Shown piece by piece: positions 1 through 5,976 of a DNA stretch of 5,976 bases. The notes under the pieces are model-generated. The model was not told the origin of the DNA. It was given only the letters and a program-made list of their open reading frames with translations, and searched no databases. The stretch lies in contig CP059260.1 in assembly GCA_013693835.1 (NCBI GenBank), positions 465,480 through 471,455 on the forward strand, written 5' to 3'. Position 1 is the stretch's first letter, and each line of letters starts with the position of its first letter. This DNA comes from Brevundimonas sp. (GTDB taxonomy: Bacteria > Pseudomonadota > Alphaproteobacteria > Caulobacterales > Caulobacteraceae). A program made the position numbers and the translations under genes.

Positions 1-228
1 AAGGCCATGCGACATCCGCGTCGGGTCGATCACCACGGTCTGACCCGGCAGGGCCGTAAAGCTCCAGGTGGACTGGTGCATGGCCGCCAACATCAGAACA
101 CAGCCCGTCAGGGCGACCAGGATATGGGTGCGAAACCCGGCTGGGTGGCCGTGATAGGTCCGCTCAATGCCGATGAGCCCTCCGGCTGTCATGGCCGCGC
201 ACACCGGCCAGATAAGTTCCAGAAGCAA
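1..228 (-). CDS. MgtC/SapB family membrane protein, N-terminal part (cut by window edge)
   Basis: Inner-membrane protein of the MgtC/SapB family, whose members are linked to Mg2+ limitation or to modulation of ATP synthase; the role of this member cannot be read from the fragment. The visible 76 residues begin LLLELIWPVCAAMTAGGLIG, a first membrane helix. Next come IERTYHGHPAGFRTHILVAL, the family's conserved GxERxxxGxxAGxRTHxLVxL loop and second helix, and a later IDPTRMSHG matching the family's DPTR motif before the third helix. The remainder lies left of the window. No ATG is available: a TGA lies upstream in frame and the first usable codons are two adjacent TTGs. I chose TTG at 228 because GGAGGG at 239-234 lies 5 bases before it. 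It follows the TonB-like gene ending at 312 by about 83 bases and may be a separate unit. Family call is fairly sure; the start is less so. Confidence 0.8.
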   Translation of the reverse strand, partial: MLLELIWPVCAAMTAGGLIGIERTYHGHPAGFRTHILVALTGCVLMLAAMHQSTWSFTALPGQTVVIDPTRMSHGL

Positions 229-233
229 CAATT

Positions 234-239
234 CCCTCC
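234..239 (-). promoter_or_regulatory. Ribosome binding site for the MgtC-family gene
   Basis: GGAGGG on the minus strand, 5 bases upstream of TTG at 228. It supports a TTG start, since no ATG or GTG follows the in-frame upstream TGA near 258. The rest of the 229-311 gap holds only a 4-bp CCTC/GAGG stem at 273-283 without a T-run, so no convincing terminator is seen. Confidence 0.55.
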
Positions 240-311
240 GCTCTCTGACGAATCGCCAGATTGCGCCTGCCCTCAGCGAGGATCAAGCGCCCTGCATGGG
301 TCTACGGATTC

Positions 312-1144
312 CTAGCTGGCGGGTGGACTGACCGCCTGGCCGGGTGCATCCGACCCTGCGGGCTCCGCCGCGTGTTCGGCGGGCGACGGAGCGGACGGAA
401 GCCGCGGAGCGGGCTTCGGGTTCGGCTCCAAACTGCCGGGCAGCTGCGAGCGATCATCCGGCACGGACGTGCTCGAACTCGCCGGGCGCGCCTGCGCAGG
501 TGGACGAAGCGAGGGCGAAGGCGGCGACAGCGAATAGCTGAAACTGTAACGCGTCGCTTCGGGGCGGCCATCGACCGTAAACGGCGTCAGACGCGCTTCA
601 GCCAAGCGCGGTTCGATCAGGCTGAGCAGTGGCGCTGGCCCCTGTCCGCGGCAGCCGGTCAGGCGGCCATCCGTCGTCAAGGTGCAGCTGAAGGAAAGGC
701 GGGCACCCCCGTCCGGAATCTGGTTCACCGGCACCCGAACCTCTGGCTCGACGATCCAGCGCGGCTGAACAGTCACAGGTGGCGTTCGCGCAGGTGCAGA
801 CGAGCGCACCTCCAACTCTGACGCCGCGAGCGCCGTCTCGTTCGAAGGCAGGGCCTCGACCCCGGTCGGGTTGGCCGCGTTGTTTGCAGCAAGGGCTTCG
901 CCGTACTCTCGCTGCGCTGCCTGTCGGTCGCGCTCGGCGCGTTCGGCCGCACGACGGTCAAATCGGGCCTGCGCCACCGCCGCCCGATAGGGTGCCGATG
1001 CCAGCCAACGCCCAGAGAGATAGGCCACCGATGCCCCCATGTGATCACCAGCACGAGCGACGCCGCAATCATGGCCGGTCGCCGCCATGGCGGCGGTGCG
1101 CCCTGCTCGGACGACGGAGGATACGGAGCGCTAGACCGAGGCAT
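312..1144 (-). CDS. Single-pass TonB-C-like protein with proline-rich C-terminal tail (one apparent frameshift)
   Basis: Reconstructed as about 277 residues. Order: a Pro/Ser-rich cytoplasmic segment (1-23), one membrane helix (about 24-46, starting AMIAASLVLVITWG), an Ala/Arg/Glu-rich probable coiled coil (about 55-87), a linker, then a TonB-C-like fold (about 123-205). That fold contains C154 and C165 in SFSCTLTTDGRLTGC and the final strand RYSFSYSL. A tail of about 70 Pro/Ser/Ala-rich residues follows it. The first 37 codons and the remainder are in different frames; they join at the five-C run 1034-1038 if one base is added, giving a continuous helix ITWGASVAYLSGRWL. Without a frameshift, translation could begin at ATG 1088 or at the ATG within the run, but either would lose half the helix. 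The gene starts 51 bases after the TPR gene stop (1196), so co-expression is likely. The helix has no His, so an ExbB-coupled TonB role is doubtful. Function unknown. Confidence 0.75.
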
Positions 1145-1195
1145 ACTGCGTATTCAGCAGCCCGAGACAGATCTGACAACCGCTACATGTGCCGA

Positions 1196-2512
1196 TCAGG
1201 AGCCCTCTTCGGCCAGAGCCCAGGCAAAGGCGATCTGGGCCCTGAAGAGGTCGACAAACTGCCGCCGGGCTTGTTGACCCTGACCTTGGCTGCTGCGTGC
1301 CAAAATCATGTCCTGGCGTTGCAGGGCAGCCCGGCGAAGATCGCGATAGGCAGGACGCAGGCCCTGAGTGTCGAGCGCCGCCAGCGCTTGCCCGACCGCG
1401 ATCGTTGCCCGGGCCTCGGGGGTCAGGCGGTGCGGATCGGTCTGGGCCAAGCGAACCAGAGGTGCGAGAACGGCCTCGGCCTCGCGCGACCGGTCCCGCG
1501 CCTGAAGTCGTGCCGCCAGATCCAGACGGGAATCGACCCCCACCGGAACCCCCGGACCAAAGGCGGCGTCGCTGATCTCGACGGCCCGATCCAGCAGCCT
1601 GAGCCCCTCCTCAAATCTGGCATCGGTGGTATAGCCCTCGACACCCGACGTCAGCGTCAGGCCCAGGGCACGTGCAGCACTGGCCTGGGATTCCGGCTTG
1701 GCCCCAGCCTCGGCCAGCACCTGGCGTCCGACCACTTCGGCCTGGACAAGGCGGTCAGGGTCGCGCCTGGACCATCCCAGTCCCTGCAGGGCATGCACCT
1801 GCTCGACCCGCGCCAGGTGCTGGATCGCCGGGGCCAGGTCCGTATTGGCCAGCATGCGCGCTGCCACCCGGATGACTGCCTCGTCATCGCCCTGCCCGCG
1901 CGCCGAATAAAGCGCTGTCAGATCCGCCGCAGGCCCCGTGGCAGCGCTTAAGGCCAGGACTTCGCGCGCTTCATCGTCGCGTCCTCGCGAGCGATAGATA
2001 GCCCCCAGCAGCGCACCCAACTGTTCCCGTTCCTCGGCATTGGCCCGTGGGGACCGCAGGCGCAGATCAAAACTCGCCCGCATCAGCCCCAAGGCCTCAT
2101 CGACCCGGCCTTCGCGCGCGGCCCGGTAGGCTTGCAGCATGCGAAAGGTGTCGGTGGTCCAACTGTCCGGCCCGAATCGATCCAGGCTTTGCCTGTAGCG
2201 CCCTTCGGCGAGCGCCATGGCCTGTGCCGACTGCCCCGCGCATTCCAGCGCCAGCGCCTGGCTGCCCAGCACTTCAAGCGCCAGTTCGCTGTCCCGCCCG
2301 GCCATCGCCGAAGCCTCTGCCTGCAGGTCTGCCAGGTCTCGCGCCGCTTGATCACAGGCCCCCTGACCAATGCGGGCCTCGGCTGCGCGGATGCGGGTAA
2401 CCAGATCCGAACCTGGGCTGGATGCCGCAGGCTGGGGCAACGGCTTGGCCTGGTCGACCGGGGATCCCGGCTCGAGACTCAATGCCAGGGACAGGGTCAG
2501 GACGATCAGCAT
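1196..2512 (-). CDS. Secreted TPR-like alpha-solenoid protein (intact)
   Basis: An uninterrupted 438-residue protein, the only large gene here with no apparent frameshift. It begins with a hydrophobic export-type segment, MLIVLTLSLALSLEPG, lacking the usual basic residue. A Pro/Ala linker follows, then Ala/Leu/Arg-rich helical pairs typical of degenerate tetratricopeptide repeats, for example the stretches around LEVLGSQALALECAGQSAQA and LGALLGAIYRSRGRDDEARE. It ends FVDLFRAQIAFAWALAEEGS, which closely resembles the end of the TPR protein at 3028-4560, so the two are probably paralogues. TPR solenoids bind partner proteins; the partner here may be the anchored TonB-like protein encoded 51 bases downstream. 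The ATG at 2512 has a GAGAGG site 3 bases before it, rather close. ATG at 2523 would give a basic N-region (MRGS before MLIVL) only if a base were missing near 2514. Periplasmic location is inferred; the specific function is unknown. Confidence 0.85.
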   Translation of the reverse strand: MLIVLTLSLALSLEPGSPVDQAKPLPQPAASSPGSDLVTRIRAAEARIGQGACDQAARDLADLQAEASAMAGRDSELALEVLGSQALALECAGQSAQAMALAEGRYRQSLDRFGPDSWTTDTFRMLQAYRAAREGRVDEALGLMRASFDLRLRSPRANAEEREQLGALLGAIYRSRGRDDEAREVLALSAATGPAADLTALYSARGQGDDEAVIRVAARMLANTDLAPAIQHLARVEQVHALQGLGWSRRDPDRLVQAEVVGRQVLAEAGAKPESQASAARALGLTLTSGVEGYTTDARFEEGLRLLDRAVEISDAAFGPGVPVGVDSRLDLAARLQARDRSREAEAVLAPLVRLAQTDPHRLTPEARATIAVGQALAALDTQGLRPAYRDLRRAALQRQDMILARSSQGQGQQARRQFVDLFRAQIAFAWALAEEGS

Positions 2513-2516
2513 GATC
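2504..2516. repeat. Short inverted repeat over the TPR gene start
   Basis: GATCA-GCA-TGATC, a perfect 5-bp inverted repeat with a 3-base spacer that contains part of the start codon of the TPR gene (2512). It could be an operator half-site pair or a small mRNA hairpin affecting initiation, but five pairs is little and chance is possible. Confidence 0.3.
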
Positions 2517-2633
2517 CTCTCATTGACAACTTAACCACAGACCGTCGACTGATCATTCCTGTTGACGACTTGTCCATGTGTTCCGACGCACACTAGCCTT
2601 CAAGACGGGAGAGTAAGCGTACGGGAGGACATG
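2513..2633. promoter_or_regulatory. Divergent intergenic region with direct repeat
   Basis: This 121-base gap separates the divergent TPR gene (start 2512, minus) and the small winged-helix/anchor gene (start 2634, plus), so it must hold promoters for both. Two near-identical 10-mers, TTGACAACTT (2523-2532) and TTGACGACTT (2562-2571), lie 39 bases apart in the same orientation. Each begins with a perfect sigma-70 -35 hexamer core (TTGAC), but no good -10 is found 16-18 bases after either one. They may instead be sites for a regulator. Palindromes GTCGAC (2543-2548) and TGATCA (2550-2555) lie between them. Confidence 0.4.
2623..2628 (+). promoter_or_regulatory. Ribosome binding site that decides the start of the small anchored protein
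   Basis: GGGAGG here is 5 bases before ATG 2634 but only 2 before ATG 2631. This favours 2634 and argues against the longer in-frame start at 2562, which has no such site. Confidence 0.6.
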
Positions 2634-3014
2634 ATGGCCAGTTCGGTGTTCACCAGCGGCTATGGCGTTGCAAGGTCAGCCGTCCGCGAGTCCGGTCGAC
2701 AACGGATCGAGCGGGATCTGAGCCCTCGCCAACGCCTCGAACATCGGCTGGTGGCGCAGTTGCGTCGAGCCGGGTCCCACTCCGCCGAAACCGCCTCTAC
2801 GCTTGAAGCGCTCGATCCCCTATCCGCATCCGTGGCTCGAAGCCTCGTCCAGTCGGGTGCGGTTCAGATGGTCGACGATCGCTACTGGCTCGATGAGCCC
2901 GCGCTTGGTCGGGTGATGCGGACCCGGGTGGAGCGCAAGAAGAAGCTGGTCGCGCTGGCGCTGATCGGGTTGGCGCTGATCCCCGGGATTCTGCTGCTGG
3001 TCCAGATTCTATAG
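2634..3014 (+). CDS. Small winged-helix-like protein with C-terminal membrane anchor
   Basis: Not a named family that I recognise; 126 residues from the ATG chosen by its ribosome binding site. The middle part reads as a winged-helix or helix-turn-helix unit. There is a first helix around RLEHRLVAQLRRAG, a segment with regularly spaced Ala/Leu (SAETASTLEALDPLSASVAR), a helix with SLVQSGAVQMV, and a wing ending DDRYWLDEPAL. A basic stretch (RTRVERKKK) leads into a single hydrophobic helix LVALALIGLALIPGILLLVQ ending two residues before the stop, the layout of a tail-anchored protein with its globular part in the cytoplasm. It is the only plus-strand gene, divergent from one TPR gene and convergent on the other (ends 13 bases apart). 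It could be a membrane-bound regulator of its neighbours, or merely an unrelated hypothetical; I see no direct evidence for either. Confidence 0.75.
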   Translation: MASSVFTSGYGVARSAVRESGRQRIERDLSPRQRLEHRLVAQLRRAGSHSAETASTLEALDPLSASVARSLVQSGAVQMVDDRYWLDEPALGRVMRTRVERKKKLVALALIGLALIPGILLLVQIL

Positions 3015-3027
3015 ACGACCGACCGCT

Positions 3028-4560
3028 TCAAGGCCTGATGGCCGCTGATCCGGCTGGTGCTTCAGCCAACTCACCAGCATAGCGCCAGGCCCAGCGCACC
3101 TGGGTGCGGAACAAATCACCCAGTGATTCAGCTGCTCGCGGCCACTGCCATCGGTCCGGCCAAGAGCCGCCGCCTGGGTGGCCCGACTGGCCTGGCTCAG
3201 CGCCCCGTAGGCTCCGGCCAGATCATCCTGCTCACCCTGAACGAAAGCGCGGGTAATGGCCACGTAGCCCTGCGACTGGGCATCCAGGCCGCCAGGGTGG
3301 GCTGCGATCCAGGTCTCCAGCCGGTCCAGTTCGGGGCTGGCCAGGTCGAAACGCCGCTGTGAGGCCGCCGTCATGGCCAGGTAAAGTCGGGCTATGATGA
3401 CCGCCCGGCTATCGGCATCCCCTCTAGCCAGCGCTTCAGTCAGACCACGCTGGGCAACGGCCAGACTGGTTTGCTCGGCGTCACCCTCTTCCGCCGTCAG
3501 ATGGATCAGGGCGGTGCTCAGCACCTGTTCTGCCTGATCGACGATATCGGTCCGGCCCGCCTGCCCCGCACGCTGGATGAGGTCGCGGGTGAGGGTCGCA
3601 GCCTCCCGGGCCGGGGCCGGATTGGCATCAGTGGCGGACATGGCCAGGGCAAAGGCCAGTTTCAACTCAGTGTCAAAACGATCCGCACTGTCCGCAGGCA
3701 GGACCCCCAGCACCCGCCGCCAGGCCTCTGCCTGCTGCGCCGGGTCCTCGGCCCGTTCGGCGGCGTTGATCAGGCGGCGCAGAGGATCGTCGCCCTCCAC
3801 CAGGCGCAACACCGCCCGCGCCTCATCGGGTCGCTCCAGCCGCTGATAGATCAGCGCCAGGGTGGCGGCGATGTCGGCAGCGCCCTGTTCATCCCCTTGC
3901 GCCCGCATCCGGTCAAAGGCGGCCGGGCAAACGGCTCGCTCTCGCCGTATCGGCCCAGCCGGGCCAGGCTGGCCGCCAGCGCCAGACGCAGATCCTGCGT
4001 CACCTCATGATCGGTCCCCAGCTCGGCCAGCGCCTGATCATAAGCCGGGCGCGCCGTGGCCAGGGCCGCCTCGAAATGCTCCTGGCCGACCTGCACATTG
4101 GCCAACCGTTGCCCTAGGGCAATCATGTTGCGGTCACTGGGCGCAAGGCGCGGTGTCAGCAGCGTGACCAGGATCTGATACTCCGCCTCTGCCTCGGCAA
4201 AGCGACCGTCATTTTCCAGCGCCACCCCCAGCTGATAGCGGGCATTGATGGCGGCATTGGCGGCTTCGCCCTCGGCCCCGCGCTGACCTTGGCCAGCCGT
4301 TGCCGCGCGGCCAGCACCTCGGGCGTGTCGTTCGCCTGCACCTGGGTGCCGACGTCCGGGGCAGAGCGCGCTTGCGGGCTGACGTCTGGAGCCATGGCTG
4401 CAGGAGCGTCGACCGGTGGCGTACTGGCGACCGGAGGGGGCGGTTTGGCCACCTGGGCCGAGGCCGGATGGGCAGAGGCCACCCACAGCGCAGCCAACCC
4501 CCACAGCGCGTGCGCCGCCGCCCCAACCGCTCGCTTTTGGAGTCGCCGATCCCTGCCCAT
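3028..4560 (-). CDS. Secreted TPR protein, paralogue of the 1196-2512 gene (three apparent frameshifts)
   Basis: Reconstructed as about 511 residues. A signal peptide starts at ATG 4560 (MGRDRRLQKRAVGAAAHALW, then a hydrophobic core) with likely cleavage after ASA in HPASAQ. A Pro-rich linker with KPPPP follows, then several TPR units: ARYQLGVALENDGRFAEAEA, LANVQVGQEHFEAALATARP, LALAASLARLGRYGESEPFA, LALIYQRLERPDEARAVL. The frames change three times: at the C run 4276-4279, within 3919-3926, and at CCC 3119-3121. In each case one added G or C restores continuous TPR-like sequence. After the last repair the end reads DLFRTQVRWAWRYAGELAE and stops at TGA 3030-3028, matching the DLFRAQIAFAWALAE end of the other TPR protein. 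Unrepaired, the last fragment runs to TAG at 3011-3009. It starts 55 bases after the TonB-like gene stop (4616). An automatic pipeline would report it as a pseudogene or as fragments. Role unknown, probably periplasmic binding or scaffolding. Confidence 0.8.
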
Positions 4561-4615
4561 GCCGCCACTGTTATCCGGGCCGGAGCAGTGAGCAAGCAAC
4601 GAAAGCTGATGAGGC

Positions 4616-5160
4616 CTAGTCGGCCATCCGAAAGCGAAGATTGAATCGAATGATCGCCGGAACGGGCTCACCATCGACAACACGGGGTGGATCTGAGCTG
4701 ACTGCGCCCCGCGCAAGGCGGCTTCACCAAATCCGGCATTGGCCGGTTCCTCCTCGACCACCCGGCAGTCGCGCAGGTCGCCCGCAGGCGTAGCATTGCA
4801 TTGAAGCTTAACTCTTCCCTCCTCAACGCCCTGTCGCATCGCCAGCATGGGGTATGTCACCAACGGTCGGCGTCGCCACGCCGGATTAGCAATGATCGCA
4901 GTCTCAGCCGCCTCCCGGTTGCGCCAGCCAGAGCATCGCGGTTCGCCCGCCCCTTCTGCACCTCCTCCACATAGGTGTCAGGAGGCGGCAACTCCTATCG
5001 TGCGCAAGAATCCACCCAGTTGCACCACTGCCCAGCCCCCGCCGAACGCCAGGCCCAAGAGCATCGCGCCCAGCAGGCACCAGACCAGTGCTGTAACAAC
5101 AAGTGCGTCCTTATCGCGCGGCTCATTGCTTCCCGAATCTGGTTTGAGGTCAGGGCTCAC
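4616..5160 (-). CDS. Single-pass membrane protein with TonB-C-like domain (three apparent frameshifts)
   Basis: Reconstructed as about 181-182 residues. An acidic/polar cytoplasmic segment (MSPDLKPDSGSNEPRDKDA) precedes one long membrane helix, VVTALVWCLLGAMLLGLAFG and following residues. Next is a linker, DTYVEEVQKGRANRDALAGA, then a TonB-C-like domain: ETAIIANPAWRRRPLVTYP, VEEGRVKLQCNATPAGDLRD with a following Cys, the family motif NAGFGEAALRGAQSAQ, and a last strand AIIRFNLRFRMAD before TAG 4618-4616. Frames join at CCC 4914-4916 and GGGG 4684-4687 by adding one base each. Within 4981-4988 either one base is extra or two are missing, bypassing the TGA at 4980-4978. The GTG start has AGGGAG about 10 bases upstream. 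A 12-codon ATG frame from 5195 ends in TGA overlapping this GTG; if one base is missing there too, the protein would start at 5195 as MGILPAQGERRPVSPDLKP. No His in the helix argues against ExbB/D coupling. Confidence 0.75.
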
Positions 5161-5225
5161 GGTCGGCGCTCTCCCTGGGCTGGCAGGATGCCCATGCCGA
5201 AGACGCCGTTCTGAGATGACGTCCG

Positions 5226-5848
5226 TCAGCGGCGGTCAGGGGGCCCATCCTCACCTATCGCGAAACGCGCAAATAATTCAACGAAGGCACCCGGCTCAGC
5301 ACTGTCGATGCTGGACTGGCTCAGGCGAGCAGTGCGCGCGGCGGCCAGGAGCGCGGTCCCAAAGCCGACAGCCAGCGGGTCTTCGTCCAAGATTTCACAG
5401 TCTTGGAGCGTGCCATCCGGCAATGTCCCGCAGCGCACGCGAGCACTGCCTTCGACCTCTCGGATAATGAGACGCTCTGGCCACTCGATCTGAGGCTGCA
5501 CGTCCCACTGCGGGTTCGAAATGATGCGGGGTCGAGGGTCCGCAACATGCCTGTCGTCTGGTGCCCGCATGGGCAGGGGCTGATCAATTGCCAGCGTCAG
5601 CTCGAGCCTGCCGGTGCCTTCGACAAACCCGGCTCGCCCACCATTCACGCGACTGACGGCCACTTCGCTGTAGCGACCGTCCACATCACCGGGGACGGCG
5701 TCGACCGTCTGACAATCCGAAACCCCGCCATCCGCCATGACCTGACAGGACAGCCGAACGCTGCGGCCCTCTGATTGCGCAATAGCCGGGCTCGCAAGGA
5801 GCAACCGGATACCAGGACGAAACCCAATCGCCCCATCAGCCCGCGCAT
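5226..5848 (-). CDS. Secreted protein with two tandem TonB-C-like domains (one apparent frameshift)
   Basis: Reconstructed as about 207 residues. ATG 5848 opens MRGLMGRLGFVLVSG in one frame; the rest of the signal peptide, LLLASPAIAQ, is in the next frame. Adding one base at the CC pair 5805-5806 joins them into a textbook signal peptide with cleavage after AIA (residue 24). Unrepaired, the mature part could only start at TTG 5804, which removes the basic N-region. The mature protein has two related units. The first (about 30-90) has C35 and C46 in SCQVMADGGVSDC. The second (about 108-200) has IISNPQWDVQPQ, C140 and C151 in RCGTLPDGTLQDC, then VGFGTALLAAARTA and a final strand FVELFARFAI. It has no membrane anchor, so it is probably soluble in the periplasm. 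It begins 4 bases after the yebC stop and is followed 65 bases later by the anchored TonB-like gene. Function unknown. Confidence 0.8.
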
Positions 5849-5852
5849 GCCC

Positions 5853-5976
5853 CTACCCCCGTATTTCTCCCAGTCCTCGTCGGAGACGTCTTCGTTGGTA
5901 TAGACCTGCTGGACGTCGTCTTCGTTGTCCAACGCGTCCATCAGCTTGACCAGGGTGCCGACCGCTTCACCCGTCA
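5853..5976 (-). CDS. yebC: YebC/PmpR-family protein, C-terminal end (cut by window edge)
   Basis: The last roughly 41 residues of a YebC-type protein, a family first described as transcriptional regulators and more recently linked to translation through difficult sequences. Visible are LVKLMDALDNEDDVQQVYTN, the strongly conserved L-x-LxDxLED-x-DDVQ-x-VYxN element near the end of the family, and EDVSDEDWEKYGG. In the given sequence the frame runs on without a stop into the next gene. One extra base in the C run 5856-5860 creates TAG at 5855-5853 directly after YGG, the expected length for the family. The next gene starts 4 bases later, so the two are probably translated together. The N-terminal and middle domains lie outside the window. 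Family call is confident; the stop depends on the base-count repair. Confidence 0.85.

Noticed and set aside
779..1951. 390-codon open frame on the plus strand
   Set aside because: It lies opposite two well-supported minus-strand genes. Its composition is Arg/Pro/Gly-rich with no motif, typical of an antisense shadow in G+C-rich DNA.
2562..2633. Longer N-terminus for the small anchored protein from ATG 2562
   Set aside because: There is no ribosome binding site before it, it overlaps the promoter repeat, and a strong site sits before 2634.
3009..3014. CTATAG palindrome acting as the stop of both convergent genes
   Set aside because: It looks elegant, but the minus-strand stop there is reached only in the shifted frame. 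Repair at 3119-3121 moves the real stop to 3028, leaving a 13-base gap.
3032..3043. GGCC-TGAT-GGCC hairpin as a terminator for the plus-strand gene
   Set aside because: The stem is only 4 bp, there is no T-run, and it lies inside the coding end of the convergent gene.
3471..4010. 179-codon open frame on the plus strand
   Set aside because: It is antisense to clear TPR sequence and has no domain or ribosome binding site.
4847..5467. 206-codon open frame on the plus strand
   Set aside because: It is opposite two Cys-paired TonB-like genes, with no recognisable features and a composition like a shadow frame.
3028..5848. Reading the broken genes as a genuine pseudogene cluster
   Set aside because: The breaks are almost all single G/C run changes and the sequence between them is well conserved, which fits sequencing error better. 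This can be reopened if accurate reads confirm them.

Overview
This is a G+C-rich window from a Gram-negative bacterium. The best guess is an alphaproteobacterium of the Caulobacterales/Maricaulales type. That rests on the alphaproteobacterial look of the YebC C-terminus at the right edge, the secreted Ala/Arg-rich TPR proteins, and several Cys-paired TonB-C-like proteins of a kind common in that group. No tRNA, rRNA, CRISPR array or insertion sequence was seen.

Layout, read on the minus strand from right to left. (1) 5976-5853 is the C-terminus of a YebC/PmpR-family protein. (2) 5848-5226 is a secreted protein with two TonB-C-like domains, starting a few bases after the yebC stop. (3) 5160-4616 is a single-pass membrane protein with one TonB-C-like domain. 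(4) 4560-3028 is a secreted TPR protein. These four look like one operon. Then (5) a small plus-strand gene, 2634-3014, encodes a probable winged-helix protein with a C-terminal membrane anchor; it converges on gene 4. (6) 2512-1196 is a second secreted TPR protein, read divergently from gene 5. (7) 1144-312 is a second single-pass TonB-C-like protein, downstream of gene 6. (8) 228-1 is the N-terminus of an MgtC/SapB-family membrane protein cut by the window edge.

The main biological pattern is a duplicated module: a secreted TPR solenoid next to an anchored TonB-C-like protein, present twice (genes 6+7 and genes 3+4, with the extra soluble protein 2). The two TPR proteins share a C-terminal DLFR-T/A-Q-x4-AW signature. 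All four TonB-like domains carry an identical C-x10-C hairpin spacing. The membrane helices lack the Ser/His pattern of a true TonB, so a structural or envelope-scaffold role seems likelier than iron-transport energisation. Function is otherwise unknown.

The main technical pattern is that genes 1, 2, 3, 4 and 7 are each broken by apparent +1 frameshifts. Nearly all are repaired by adding one G or C to a short G/C run. The reading frame on each side stays well conserved and there are no other nonsense changes. This looks like homopolymer under-calling in the assembly, so the coordinates below give the reconstructed genes rather than the short fragments an automatic caller would report.
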